The translations under genes were made by a program, and so were the position numbers. Under the pieces are notes generated by a model. The model was not told the DNA's origin and did not search any database. It saw nothing but the letters and a program-made list of their open reading frames with translations. From contig CM036759.1 in assembly GCA_020796225.1 (NCBI GenBank), positions 23,606,313 through 23,670,312 on the forward strand: a DNA stretch of 64,000 bases. Direction: 5' to 3'. Below, piece after piece: positions 1-12,190 of this stretch (positions are counted from its first letter, which is position 1; every line of letters begins with the position of its first letter). Origin of the DNA: Arion vulgaris (lineage: Eukaryota; Mollusca; Gastropoda; Stylommatophora; Arionidae).

Positions 1-633
1 TTCTTTCTTATGATGATGTTTTTGACTCTGTCTTTTCTTATGTTATTTGTAACTTTACGTAGGCATCGAATTGCACATGTTATTTTTTGATGCGACTGTG
101 CTTTGCTTGTTGTTCATGTTTGGCTCTGGTAACACAGAGTGGGCATACCAATGATACTGACCTCTGTTGTTCAGCTGTCAGTGCGATGTTTGGATGCCTT
201 AAAACATTGCATGGTGCGTTGTCGGAACTTAGAAGGGGAGCAACAAATAATAGCACTGCGACATACAAGGCATATGGTAAATGAAAACTGAGGTATGGCC
301 TAGTGATGCTACCTTAGCAAATAAAAAGCGTCGCAGAAATCGGATGTGCTGGCCTAGTTTATGCGCATAACTCGTTCAACCTATAATTGCTTTTAGGCTC
401 AGATCACATACAAATTACGCATAGTGTTTTAATAAGTGGTCGATATGGAGCGTTCGATGAAGAGAAGAAGAAGATGACTGAAATTTCTTAGAATATTTCT
501 TGCTGATGACATGAAATACACTTTCAATCACTGCATATCTTAAAATAAATTTGTATCTAGTAAACTTCTTTGAAATAGATAAGTATCATTTGTTGATCAT
601 GTTTTATATTTTAAACACTTTAACTTTATACAG
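1..633 (+). other. Intron 2 of receptor 1 (3' part)
   Basis: This stretch precedes the acceptor CAG at 631-633, so by comparison with receptors 2 and 3 it is the end of intron 2. Exons 1 and 2 must lie upstream of the window. It contains the dispersed repeat annotated at 286-472. An open frame at 87-284 has no recognisable features and I do not regard it as a gene. Confidence 0.6.
286..472 (+). repeat. Dispersed repeat family R2, GAA-rich tail
   Basis: About 185 bp, from near AAAACTGAGG to a tail rich in AAG. It matches 40660-40835 on the plus strand and 45057-45285 on the minus strand. Shared landmarks include AATAAAAAGCGTCGCAGAAATC-like and GGTCGATATGGAGC-like strings. At 40660 the same sequence follows a LINE coding end, so the family is probably the 3' end of that LINE or a SINE that shares it. 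The copy is ancient or imperfect, and I could not fix its target duplication. Confidence 0.55.
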
Positions 634-1227
634 GTCAAGACAATCGTCACCCCAAAGAGAGTTGCTCTGCTGAATGTATGCATTTTTGTTATTCTCTTGG
701 CAAGTGTCGCTCCGATCTATTGTGTTAATAGTTTTGGAATGAAGTTTTCTTCAGTCAGAAACAAAACAATATTTGGTTTAATTTTTGCAGAAAGTCGTCG
801 AGATGTGGAGAAGATAACTCTTCCAATAAATAACGTCATTATTCCAATTAGTGCTTTTCTAATAGTCATCGTCTGTACTGTGACATTAGTTGTCAGTTTA
901 AAACTACAATCAAAATGGCGACAGATGTCTACTAATAATGGTAAAACGGATGTTATTAATACAAACCGAGACCAGAAGTTGACAAAAATGATTGTAGCAG
1001 TTTCAACATTTTTCATCGCCAGCAATTTCCCATTATGCATTATCATCATTGCATTGATTGCTGTCCCGGAATTGTCTGTTGACGGCAAATATGTTAACAC
1101 CGTTGTTGTGGTCTGCAGTTTCGGTTTCGTTTTAGCTTCAGCAAATTCTGCTGTGAATATTTTCATCTATTATTCCATGAGCAGCAACTACAGGGCAGTA
1201 TTTCGTCAGATGTTTGGAAGACAGTAA
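634..1227 (+). CDS. Receptor 1, exon 3: chemosensory-type class A GPCR (TM4-TM7)
   Basis: C-terminal half of a seven-transmembrane receptor of the plasma membrane. The exon starts after CAG at 631-633, reads VKTIVTPKR as the second intracellular loop, and runs 594 nt (197 codons plus TAA). Four hydrophobic helices are visible. TM5 carries the FLIVIV stretch, the third loop contains NRDQKLTKM, TM6 has NFPLC around its proline, and TM7 ends in NIFIYY followed by a basic tail. Length and phase equal receptor 3 exactly. No frameshift or stop is seen. The ligand is unknown. The family call rests on the overall motif set and resembles gastropod chemosensory receptors, but peptide or other rhodopsin-like receptors cannot be excluded. 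Confidence 0.8.
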   Translation, partial: VKTIVTPKRVALLNVCIFVILLASVAPIYCVNSFGMKFSSVRNKTIFGLIFAESRRDVEKITLPINNVIIPISAFLIVIVCTVTLVVSLKLQSKWRQMSTNNGKTDVINTNRDQKLTKMIVAVSTFFIASNFPLCIIIIALIAVPELSVDGKYVNTVVVVCSFGFVLASANSAVNIFIYYSMSSNYRAVFRQMFGRQ

Positions 1228-1309
1228 ATACTCTTTTAATAATAATTTAACAATTTGTTTACATGTGAAATTATTTTCTTAAATTGTGTCGTGTTCATGT
1301 AAAATGTTC

Positions 1310-1315
1310 AATAAA
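1310..1315 (+). other. Candidate polyadenylation signal of receptor 1
   Basis: AATAAA lies 83 bases after the stop codon of receptor 1, a plausible distance for a short 3' UTR. Position and sequence only. No cleavage site can be shown. Confidence 0.45.
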
Positions 1316-1334
1316 AAACTTAGCAGGAAGCCAA

Positions 1335-3250
1335 CCATGAGACAAAGTGTGCCCTAAGGAGAGATCCTGCCGCTCACAGTCTTTCAGATTTTTGTACACG
1401 GTTTTGTAGAAGACACGGAGTGCACAGTATAGTCTATGCTGCTGATCTGATACTGATGACACGGAGTGCACAGTATAGTCTATGCTGCTGATATGATACT
1501 GATGACACGGAGTGCACAGTATAGTCTATGCTGCTGATCTGATACTGATGACACGGAGTGCACAGTATAGTCTATGCTGCTGATATGATACTGATGACAC
1601 GGAGTGCACAGTATAGTCTATGCTGCTGATCTGATACTGATGACACGGAGTGCACAGTATAGTCTATGCTGCTGATCTGATACTGATGACACGGAGTGCA
1701 CAGTATAGTCTATGCTGCTGATATGATACTGATGACACGGAGTGCACAGTATAGTCTATGTTGCTGATCTGATACTGATGACACGGAGTGCACAGTATAG
1801 TCTATGCTGCTGATATGATACTGATGACACGGAGTGCACAGTATAGTCTATGTTGCTGATCTGATACTGATGACACGGAGTGCACAGTATAGTCTATGCT
1901 GCTGATATGATACTGATGACACGGAGTGCACAGTATAGTCTATGCTGCTGATCTGATACTGATGACACGGAGTGCACAGTATAGTCTATGCTGCTGATCT
2001 GATACTGATGACACGGAGTGCACAGTATAGTCTATGCTGCTGATCTGATACTGAAGACACGGAGTGCACAGTATAGTCTATGCTGCTGATCTGATACTGA
2101 TGACACGGAGTGCACAGTATAGTCTATGCTGCTGATCTGATACTGATGACACGGAGTGCACAGTATAGTCTATGCTGCTGATCTGATACTGATGACACGG
2201 AGTGCACAGTATAGTCTATGCTGCTGATATGATACTGAAGACACGGAGTGCACAGTATAGTCTATGCTGCTGATCTGATACTGATGACACGGAGTGCACA
2301 GTATAGTCTATGCTGCTGATATGATACTGATGACACGGAGTGCACAGTATAGTCTATGCTGCTGATATGATACTGAAGACACGGAGTGCACAGTATAGTC
2401 TATGCTGCTGATATGATACTGAAGACACGGAGTGCACAGTATAGTCTATGCTGCTGATATGATACTGATGACACGGAGTGCACAGTATAGTCTATGCTGC
2501 TGATATGATACTGATGACACGGAGTGCACAGTATAGTCTATGCTGCTGATATGATACTGATGACACGGAGTGCACAGTATAGTCTATGCTGCTGATATGA
2601 TACTGATGACACGGAGTGCACAGTATAGTCTATGCTGCTGATATGATACTGAAGACACGGAGTGCACAGTATAGTCTATGCTGCTGATATGATACTGATG
2701 ACACGGAGTGCACAGTATAGTCTATGCTGCTGATATGATACTGATGACACGGAGTGCACAGTATAGTCTATGCTGCTGATATGATACTGATGACACGGAG
2801 TGCACAGTATAGTCTATGCTGCTGATATGATACTGATGACACGGAGTGCACAGTATAGTCTATGCTGCTGATATGATACTGATGACACGGAGTGCACAGT
2901 ATAGTCTATGCTGCTGATATGATACTGATGACACGGAGTGCACAGTATAGTCTATGCTGCTGATATGATACTGAAGACACGAAAAAATCCAATGGCAGTG
3001 ACCACCTCAATGATGCAAGAAACACTAACAAATCTAAAAACCAGAACCTGACTGTTCAGTGTTACTTAAAAGGAGGCCACGTGAACAGTTTTTATCCTAT
3101 TCAAGAGAAAGTAGAAAGGAAAACTCAACATAAATCCCATAAACTCTCATTAGAGGAATGTCAAACAAACCTGGGAATCACCATAGGCGAAAGGTTGATG
3201 TGGCAAAGACAGATTAAAAAAAAAAGTTTGGAAATCAATCAATCAAGTAG
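1335..3250 (+). mobile_element. LINE reverse-transcriptase remnant split by a minisatellite
   Basis: Before the array, 1350-1410 reads VP-stop-GEILPLTVFQIFV, resembling motif B of a non-LTR reverse transcriptase (VPQG..L...LF.IF). The first array unit then reads IVYAADLILM in another frame, a version of the catalytic YADD motif. After the array, 3000-3250 gives MQETLTNL and then NLGITIGERLMWQRQI, the kind of sequence found downstream of YADD in these enzymes. The order fits one LINE fragment whose YADD region was amplified into the 46-bp array. Stops and frameshifts show that it is dead. The clade is not determined. Confidence 0.55.
1411..2980 (+). repeat. Minisatellite A, 46-bp unit, about 34 copies
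   Basis: The unit begins GACACGGAGTGCACAGTATA and ends in CTGATACTGAT. I count 34 units that differ at three sites: GATCTGAT or GATATGAT, GATGAC or GAAGAC, and twice TATGTTG for TATGCTG. The left half mixes both states of the first site, while units 20-34 are all GATATGAT. The array starts about 185 bp after the stop of receptor 1. Because 46 is not a multiple of three, it cannot encode a simple repeat protein. Confidence 0.97.
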
Positions 3251-3371
3251 TATGACTGCTGGAGTAGGCGGTCATTTCTCCCCACCTCTCTCTCTCTCTC
3301 CTTGGTGCAGTTAGTCAGTTCTAGCGTTGATCTTTTGTCGAAGCCCAACCAACATTTTTTTTCTCTGTCTT

Positions 3372-4290
3372 TCATGATCTCTCCTTCCTTGAAATTGTCC
3401 CTTTCATAAAAGCTTCTTTCACTTGAGCTATTCTACTTCTAATATCGGTTTTACATCTTGCATCTGGTGTTAGGAATGTTCCCAGATACTTGAATCGATG
3501 GACTTGTTTCAGTGTTGTGTTATTTATTTTGATACTGCATTGTGGTGTATCCTGTTTCTTGGAGACAACCATAACCTCTGTTTTCTTTATATTCATGTTA
3601 AATCCTTTCTTTTTACTTTCTCTCACTAATATGTCTATTCAGTCTTGTAGATCTTGTTCATTTGTAGCTATGGGAATTGTGTTATCAGCGTATCTTAGAT
3701 TGTTCATATGTTGTCCGTTAACTGTTATTCCTGCATTTTCTTCTACATGTTGCATGATGTTTTCACTGTATAGGTTGAACAAGTCTGGTGAGAGTACGCA
3801 CCCTTGTCGTACTCCTAACTGTATCGCCTGATAGATTCCAATCTGATTCTCTAGTCTAATGGCTGCGCTTTGTTGCCAGTACATATTCTTGATCAGTCTA
3901 AAATCGTTCCCATCAATATTTATACTTTCTAACATGCTGATTATTTCTCCATGTTTGACTTTATCGAAAACATTTGAGTAGTCTATGAAACAGATGTATA
4001 AGTCCAACTTCATTTCTGTTGATCTTTCCATTATTGTTCTTATTGTATACATTGCGTTGTTTACTCCCATGCGCTCAACAAAGTTCCATTGTTCGTCCTT
4101 AACTTATGGTCCTATTTGGTTTCTGACCCTTCTCATGATAATACTGAAAAGCAATTTTGTTACAAGACTCATGAGGCTGATTGTGTGGTGTTCTTCGCAT
4201 AGACAGCAGGCTGATTTGAAAAAGACAGATAAACAAATCTGGGACATAGCCAGGCAAAATAAGATAACGAACAAATTATTAGACACTTCC
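3372..4290 (-). pseudogene. LINE reverse-transcriptase fragment, minus strand
   Basis: Read on the minus strand from 4290 down. The first block (4286-4104) has EEHHTISLMSLVTKLL, the start of the palm region. The second (4070-3639) has [11 protein letters not shown] (motif A), [18 protein letters not shown] (motif B) and [11 protein letters not shown], where the catalytic YADD has become YADN. The third (3626-3372) has KKTEVMVVSKK and HRFKYLGTFLTPDAR from the thumb. A stop near 3636 and a frame change between blocks break the frame. The motif set is that of non-LTR retrotransposons with an endonuclease-RT protein. It is inactive. Confidence 0.85.
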
Positions 4291-5560
4291 TAATGGGAAC
4301 GTAGGGGGCTGGGCCACAATGTCCAAGACAAAATTGGAAATGTAATCATAGTAAACAATTGTAATCCTAGTACACAAACCAAGCTTCAGGAATCACCACT
4401 GCAGCTACGAAGTCTACCTCATAGAGATATTTGAAACATTGATAGGTAGTTAGTTATTAAGTGAAATACGAGACAGAAAAGTTCTACAGCAAGAAGAAAA
4501 ATACAAAAAGCTGATGAACCATTCAATGTACTAAAAAACTGAAAGCTATTTTTCGACAGACTGAAACAAAAATCTCCATAAAACAAATACTCGATATAAC
4601 TAAATCAATCCAGACTTATTCAACCAGCCAGCATATCTCCTTCCTGGTAATGTAGTCCTCAAGAGATCTCCGAAGATTACGTGGTGTTAAAAAAGACACA
4701 GACAGACATGGAGAAAATACTAATCGTAAAAAAAGCCACATAGGCCAAAACTATCCATCGGACTCATGGATACAAACATACACGGATTAATCGGCTACAG
4801 ATGTTATCCATATTAGAGAAATGTAAGTTGTAGTTGGACTCAAAATTGGGGTAAAATTAACCATAGCCGTATCCACAAACAAGTTCTCAACCAACTTTAG
4901 TGCTGAGGTAGAAGTTCTTAGTAACGCTGAAAAAATTACAAAATCAAAAATGACACAAGGCAGAAGAGAAAAAAGCGCTATTGGCATTCGCATTGTCTGC
5001 TATTGCGTCACTGAAATCTAAAAGGAACACATAACTGAATGATTTAAAAAAACAACAACCTTAGCCCAGTTTTCCTTTGATTCCGAGAGAGTAGTAATCC
5101 GCTATCTAAAAAGGCAGAAGGAGAACGAGAAACTGGCCAGCTTCAATAAAGCAAAACCATCACCAGAGGGCATTATAAAGCAACGTTTGAGACAGAACAC
5201 CCAACGCAGAACATGGTTAATGATAATACCTATTGTCCACACAGGATTTCCACCAATGGCAAAGAAGAAAATGTACTTTGCAAAACGGACTTGCTACAAT
5301 AAAATGAGGCACCATCCGTGCACCAAATTAAAAAGTTTTAAAACAACGGCACGTGCCACCGAGTTCTACCGAGAGTGACGACAGAGCATGTCTAGCATGA
5401 CTATTCCTAGTACTCAGTAAGAAATAGGTTCGCTAATTTATATCAAGGTCCAAGACAAACTGTAAGGAATGGCTGTCAGCTTCAAGCAATCGGTAAACTT
5501 TATCAGAGAATCTCGAATCTCAATCTAGTGTGATCGCAGAAGAAGACGAAGAATTATTTT
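4291..5560 (+). mobile_element. Degraded LINE-derived sequence with GAA-rich end
   Basis: No intact frame. The end at 5445-5560 translates in part as KVQDKL and FIRESRISI and then runs into a GAAGAAGACGAAGAA tail. The same end, VQDKLYGVADNLKQ and FIRESEIAI with a GAA tail, closes the 60437-60960 element. The stretch is therefore at least partly one member of repeat family R1. The middle (4400-5100) shows nothing I can name. Confidence 0.45.
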
Positions 5561-5720
5561 GTCTTCTCAGGCTCTATATCATCATTTTTGCGAACATGTT
5601 ACATTCACATTTTTTTAAAAGTTTTCTTGGACATCCGCTATCTTCTTTATCTTCAACATAGACTTTCTCGGACATTCGATCGATGCTACAAAATATGACA
5701 ACATATCAGCTGTTTCGTAA

Positions 5721-6141
5721 GAAAACACTTCATTCATTAACTATCGACGTTAACAAAACACTTCTATCATAACTTGACTGAAAACACTTCATTCATTAAC
5801 TATCGACGTTAACAAAACATTTCTATCATAACTTGACTGAAGACACTTCTTTCATTAACTATCGACGTTAACAAAACATTTCTATCATAACTTGACTGAA
5901 GACACTTCTTTCATTAACTATCGACGTTAACAAAACATTTCTATCATAACTTGACTGAAGACACTTCTTTCATTAACTATCGACGTTAACAAAACATTTC
6001 TATCATAACTTGACTGAAGACACTTCTTTCATTAACTATCGACGTTAACAAAACATTTCTATCATAACTTGACTGAAGACACTTCTTTCTTTAACTATCG
6101 ACGTTAACAAGACACCTCTATCATAACTTGACTGAAGACGC
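5721..6141 (+). repeat. Minisatellite, 59-bp unit, about 7 copies
   Basis: The unit runs from GAAAACACTTCATTCATTAA to ATAACTTGACT and contains the motif TATCGACGTTAAC. The first two copies share ACTTCATTC; later ones read ACTTCTTTC. The last copy is degenerate. Confidence 0.93.
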
Positions 6142-9100
6142 TTCTTTCGACCCTTGACTACAGTTCGACGACCATTGTTCGAATTTCTCTTTGTCCTTCC
6201 AGTTTGTTCCTTTTTTTTAACCTTATCTTTTCCCTTGTTTTGGGGTTTCAGTGTCTCTTTACATAAAGAGATCATCTTGGAATGAGCTTAAAATTAATTT
6301 AACTCAAGAAAAAAAAGGATACTCTTATTATCCAAAAGAAAATCTCAAAACTGAAATAAAACTTGAATATATCTTGATATTGGTTAACGGAGCCATGTAA
6401 ATTGTAATCGTTGATAATTTATTTAGTAACCTGCAGCAGATTGTAAAGTTGGAAACTTTGTCTGAAATGTCATGATAGATTAACAGATTTGTTGTTATAA
6501 CGACGTCTACAGTCTTTCACTAGAGATTTAGATTGTTCAATAATCTTGTGCGCTCTTTAACTGTGAACTCTTTCAGTTTTCAAAGTTGTCAAAATCAAGA
6601 TATATTTCACAATCTGAGACAAAATGAATTAAAATAGACCCTAGTACTAGAATTTCGAAATATAAACATATGAAATACAATTTATTCATGCTAAAGAAGA
6701 AAAGGTGCACTGTTAATTTCTGTAAAATTCATAATAAATAGAAAAATGAAATACCAGTGTGCAAGAGGAAGAGAAACATGTACACCGGTTACAAGTCGCA
6801 GAAAACTTGCAGAAAATAACATAAAATAAACTAATAAGCAACAGTACAAACAACTGCATTACCCAGTTACCGAGTAGGTTCATTGCGGTAAACCTATGTT
6901 TGAACTCGTCCAGGTGTCTACCTTAAAATATTGTTTTAAATGGTGAAGAAATCTTTTCCCTTTCACCTCCAAGGAGACATAGGTGCACAACCGAGACCTG
7001 GCAAGCTCTCGTGCACTTGGCCGTGGTTATTTAAAGCTAAGTGTTTTTACAGGATGGGGTAGCTATTCCCACGCCAAACTTCTATTTTCGCTGTAAACAG
7101 CATGTGGTAGATAGTAGTGGTTGTATTTTGTATCCAGAATTCGGGCACCGGCAACCACAAGGGCGTCACCATGCATAGTTTGTTTTCTTTGACTATCGGA
7201 CAGGAGAGACGTGTGGGCGCATTTTCTGATATTCTCATCGTCTGTATTGTGATCAGATCTCGAATTAGACATGTATGCACCTACCGTTCTACTGCTTTTT
7301 AACTGCAACAACTTTAATATACGCTATAGTGAGGCCAGACGTGTCCTCCAATGGATCCTCGTTGAAGGGATTTAAGTGTACACATTCCAATTACGGGGCC
7401 TCGAAAGATACTCATATAACAACTTATATTTATAAATATTCCCACAGCTTGTGTTAAGAAGACAGTTAGCTACTAAACATTAAAAAATTATGTCGCTTAA
7501 ATAAGCGAGATACAAAATACTTACAATTTAGAACTGAATAACTACAGTGTCTCTTCCCTATTTTATTGTGCAGAACACTGAACTCTCTGTAACTACAATG
7601 TCTACTAACATGTGCCTCGGATATCAGATTAGATACAGTCATCACATCACATGTTGAATGTAATGACATTTGTAACTATTATGTCTAATGTGCTGGTCAA
7701 ACACTCAGATATGCTACGTCTACCCACATGATGATGTTGGCTTCACCTATTGGTTGTGTTTTCTTTTCAATATTTATTTCTAGTACATTTTTGGGTATGA
7801 TTTTCTTGGTCAAAATTTTAATTGAAAATTTAATCACCTACGTTCATCCAATAACTGATCTATATTAAACTAATTATGCAATTTAGGAAGTCATAATTAC
7901 ATTTGAGATTTAACAACAAAATGTCACTGCAGCGTTTTCAGACATTTTTTAAATCAGCAATCTACGTTTTAACAAGCCTCTTTGTTCCATCCCTCCTTCT
8001 AAAAATGGAGGTGAAATCATCTTTTTTGTACAATATAAATTATCATCTATTAATAATAATATTGTTTCTGAAATTAGTTCATGATCGGTGTAAATATATT
8101 GTATACTGACATCAAATAATCGAAGAAGTTTTCTAGTATTGAACACTTCAGAAAATACCTCAGGGCATAACTTCGTGCTAATACATAATTTGTAGTTATA
8201 ATACTGTCTACTGTAATCTCAAGGCTGGCATATGCACGCTGAGAAATATGTCGATTTCTGTTGTCACATTATTTATCCGCACGTCATTTTACTCTTACAT
8301 TAGACATTTAAAAAGTATAATTAGTTTAAAATCAACGTGATGAGTGCAATAATTTATCATTAATTTATTCTTTTGATGAATGCATCATACTGATGACTAT
8401 GTCAGGAACTGACTTGACATTTGAGGGAATTATTATTAATTTGGACTGGAAATACAAATGTACACATTTAATTTTCTGAAAGTGCTTTTGTAGTTAGCCA
8501 CTTTTAGTGAAGCCGACCTAATAATTACTAAATATAGTTTAGTGAAAACATGAAAATTTAACGTATAAAAAATATTGCCTACCAAATTCATATGAATGTG
8601 TTTGCATATATGCATATCTGTAATATCTCGACTGTCTTAACATTTGTGGACATCCTGTGTCTGCCATGACCTTGTGACCACTTAACAGAAATACTTTCTT
8701 GGTTGATTGTGCCAAAATGTTTTGCTCATTGAGTAATAGAGGACAACAATTTTAAAGTTTAGACTTTGTTTAACTGGGTCTGATCCACCAATCCAGTCTC
8801 GAATTAAAATAACGATAGTTATTAAACCAATAATTCAATTCTACATGATCATCTTAAAGAAGCGGCGTCAAGCAAAACTAAGAATACCATGCGTTTAAAA
8901 TCAATTTTACAATGTGTGTATGAGCCAAAATGAATTAGTACTAATAACTACATTCAATTGTTATTTCAAAGCAACCAATAATACCTGGTTTATGTCTTGT
9001 TGAAATTTTGATGGATTGAAATATGTATTTCTCGTGTAGATTAAATGTTAAAAATACGGTATATAAATGATCGTTTCACATTGTCAATTAAATATATTGA

Positions 9101-9205
9101 AACTAAATTATATAAAGACATTCATCGAATGTTATTTTTAACAAATTGTTATACTTTTATTTAGATATGCTCATAAAACCAGAGTTAGTATTCGAATTTT
9201 CAATT
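6142..9205. other. Intergenic region between receptors 1 and 2
   Basis: About 3 kb of AT-rich sequence. At 6880-7040 there is a weak tRNA-like stretch (GTTACCGAGTAGG as a possible A box, GTTTGAACTC as a possible B box), perhaps an old SINE. I see no convincing gene elsewhere. Short open frames at 7047-7457 and 7903-8146 lack motifs. The promoter of receptor 2 should lie near the right end but is not visible as a motif. Confidence 0.5.
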
Positions 9206-9446
9206 ATGTCGACATTGCTGGTACTGGTAAATGGTCAACATTCTGGGAAAACTATCAACATCACGATTACCAGTGTTGACTTGTCGGACAATTTAATCAA
9301 TGATAGTACTAGACTCATTTTTCAATGGGTCTTCTACACGGTGATCAGCCAACTTATTTGTCTGTTTGGTACAGTGACCAATATTATCAACATCATCTGC
9401 TTCGTTAAAATAGGATTCAAGGATCCAGTCAACATCAGCTTGTTGG
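9206..9446 (+). CDS. Receptor 2, exon 1: N-terminus and TM1
   Basis: The ATG at 9206 was chosen because it makes the exon 241 nt long, exactly as in receptor 3. An in-frame ATG at 9167 would add 13 residues. The product begins MSTLLVLVNG, has possible N-glycosylation sites (NIT, NDS), and then TM1 from LIFQWVF to NIINIICFVK, followed by DPVNISLLG. The exon ends with the first base of a Gly codon. The donor reads GTTAGA, weaker than the GTAAGT of receptors 3 and 4. The next exon lies 6.4 kb away because intron 1 was invaded by retroelements. Confidence 0.75.
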
Positions 9447-9959
9447 GTTAGACTAAATATTCAATGTTTAGTGTTATTTTTAATATTTATTTCTACGTTG
9501 ATGTGTTTATATGTGTGGATTTCAAGTTTAAACTCACAGTTTTATATCTTAGAAATATACAGATATACTTATAGATATTATTTGAATTTATTTGATAAAA
9601 TAGGGGGAAATATATGCACAATTTTGGCCGCACTGGAGATACTAAAACATGAAGTTATGCTACAACTTTCCAAAGCAACCTTAGTTTTTAAAGTCTAAAA
9701 AATGTAGATCTTAAAAGATATGTAGATTTACAACCAAATTGTGAATTTTCAATGTCAGTGTTGTATCAATCCTAACATACGATAGCAAGGGTTACAAAAT
9801 AATTAACGATATAGAAAGATTGTTGAATGAATTTGATAATATAAATTTGCAATGAAATAATGAAAATAAAATGGGAAGAATTCAGAAGCAGTGATGAAAT
9901 CAGAGAAATGTCTGGTCACACTAGTAACAATTGTTATAAGAAGGAGAAGATGAAGATAT

Positions 9960-10200
9960 GTTGGGCATACCTTGAAAAGAAATGATCAAAGAATATCAAA
10001 GCAGGCATTGAAGAAGGAAGCAAATTGGTAAAGTAAGAGAGGAAACCCTAGGGAAACACTGCAACGAACTTTGCTTAGAGAGGCAAGAACTATCGGATAC
10101 AACTTCATGGGTGTTTGAGCAAATTGCCCAGGATAAAGCGCTATGGAGAAATCGCTTACAGGCCCTATGTAACGCATAACGGTACGAGAGGAAATATATT
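9960..10200 (+). mobile_element. LINE C-terminal end fragment, family R3
   Basis: Translation gives ETLQRTLLREARTIGYN, then QIAQDKALWRNRLQALC in a shifted frame. The same end is found on the minus strand at 27585-27725 and, more diverged, at 31990-32180. It is the typical last segment of a LINE reverse-transcriptase protein (a tryptophan followed by ALC). It is a dead fragment. Confidence 0.6.
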
Positions 10201-10689
10201 TATATTGTTCATACAATGTTTCTAGTCTGATTGCGGCGTCTTACGTCTCTTATTGTAACTGAGCTGGTGTCTTTTAAAAAAAATCGTATCTCAAACACTG
10301 GGGTATCCTCTCTTTCGGCTTAGATTCCGTACATGTTTGACTTAAGTAGCAGAAAGTTGGTTTGAATATGACACATGTAATCTGTATAAAACTTGTGTAT
10401 TTGCGTATTTCAGTAATTGTGTCAGTTTCTATACGCTATTTTGTTCCTATGGTAACTTGTTTCGATTTCTCTTTCAAATTAGCATCTTCTGTATAAAAAG
10501 AAATATGTCTTATCTATGTGAACACTATGGTATACTTAATATTGAAGCTACTGATTTCAAAGCTAAGTGGGCTTGGGGATCTGCACAACTAAGTACAATA
10601 ATGATGATATTTTATAGTGTTGTAAAAGTCTTCTACAGAAAATATTAGCGTAAAATGATTATAAAACAATTGTTCCCTTGATGATACGG

Positions 10690-11000
10690 GACAAAATAGA
10701 CAATAGTAAAAGTAAAGGAACCCTTTCATACCTCGTGGTATATAGTGTATGTTTATACACTACGTTTTATACAGTGTTAGGCCTGTATTTTTCATTGACC
10801 GTCGGCACACGATGGGTGATGTGGTCAGCATCACGCCGGTCGCCTTTACTTTCCCAGAGCACGTCTGGTACCCAGTTGAAGCTGGATCGACCTGAGAGCC
10901 GTCGCGGTTGGGAAAAATTCAACGCGCATTGCGGGAGCTGAACCCAGACCACCAGCCTTGCAAAGCGAGTTCACTAACAACTACGTTACAGCGGCTCTAA
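10690..11000 (-). mobile_element. tRNA-derived SINE, minus strand
   Basis: On the minus strand the head at about 11000-10920 has an A-box-like ACGTAGTTGTTAGTG and a B-box-like GGGTTCAGCTCCC, spaced as in tRNA genes. A GC-rich body and a CTTTACTTTTACTA tail follow. It is clearly more GC-rich than its surroundings. The cloverleaf is not intact enough for a working tRNA gene. Confidence 0.6.
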
Positions 11001-11491
11001 AATAGACATGCTAGTGAATAAATATTCTCTATTGCAAATAGAGACTTACGAAATTTGGAGAATGACATTTAGATCTTTTACTGGAGATCTGTTCTTTTAA
11101 CATTTTACAATTAAATATCTGTGGTCTGTCAACAAAGAAACTAGAATTAACACACCTGCTACACCATAAGAAAATACACATAGCACTCTTACAGGAAACC
11201 CTCCATCGGAACACAGACCAACATATTCCAGGATACACACATTACACCTGTAAATGTAATGACTGCAGAGGAATCATCACTTATATAAGAAATGATATCC
11301 AGGGGAACGTGACAAACATCACATCTCATCAACCGTCTGATATACAGAGAGCAACAATTTGGCAAGACGGGAAAAAAATACACAGTCTATAATGTGTACA
11401 ACCCCCCTGGTACCAATTGCAGCTTTCCATATCTCAGTGACACTGTGTATTCTGGACTCATCCTTGCTGAGATTTCAATGGACACTCCCTA

Positions 11492-12190
11492 GTGGGGCTA
11501 CAAAAATATAACCAGACTTGGAAAGCGATTGAAGAAATGTGTAACACAAGCAATCTACTGGTCCTTCAAGACAACACATCAACTCCAACCCTCTTACACA
11601 GGGTACACAACACGTTAAGTAGGCCAGATTTGACCATTCTTTCATCTGACCTCCTCCAAAGACATACTTTGGAAGTGCTTGACGGCCTAGGAAGTGACCA
11701 CAGACCTATCCTAACATCCATACTGACACCATCTCCCAAACGATTTCTACAGAGAGCACGCTGGAATTTCAAAAAGGCCAATTGGACAAAGTATCAAGAA
11801 ACAACAGATAAACTTCTAGGTGAAATAAAGTGCAATACAACAATTGAACACTACTGCTCTGTGATCACAGAAGCCCTGCTGAAAGCAGCCTCCATCTGCA
11901 TTCCTAGAGGATGTAGAAAGAACTATAAACCATTCTGGAATGAAACAATTGCCAAAATAGTACAAGAAAGAGAACAAGTGAGGAAACATTTTGAAGAGAA
12001 GCCCACACTAGAAAACAAAATCCTATACAATAGAACTAATGCGGAAGTAAAACGGACCGTCAATACGGCCAAAAGAGAAAAATGGCATAAAACAGTAGCA
12101 GATCTTGACGTAGGAAGAAATGGGGCTAAAGCATGGTCATTACTGAGCAATTTGTGTGGAGAAAACGTCGAAACAACCCCAGGCCTATAA
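11492..12190 (+). pseudogene. Retrotransposon endonuclease, C-terminal part
   Basis: Part of the element at 11090-14845. It contains RPDLTILSSDLL and LGSDHRPILTSI, the SDHRP motif that ends the endonuclease domain and carries the catalytic His. A linker follows (ARWNFKKANWTKYQ). The GDFNxH motif just upstream is broken by a frameshift near 11470. The frame shifts again near 12176 before the reverse transcriptase, whose frame continues the same protein (TTPRPIS). Confidence 0.8.

Noticed and set aside
87..284. Cys-rich 65-residue peptide
   Set aside because: It has a hydrophobic start and several Cys, but it lies in intron 2 of receptor 1 next to a dispersed repeat, and the opposite strand is equally open. 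There is no support for a secreted peptide gene.
717..1166. 149-codon minus-strand frame over receptor 1
   Set aside because: Shadow of the receptor exon, whose length and motifs match its paralogues.
1411..2980. CRISPR-like or hammerhead satellite array
   Set aside because: There are no spacers, and the context is eukaryotic. CTGATGA occurs in each unit but no GAAA core with pairing stems, so a hammerhead satellite is not supported.
3490..3831. Plus-strand frame of 113 codons
   Set aside because: Antisense shadow of the LINE reverse-transcriptase remnant on the minus strand.
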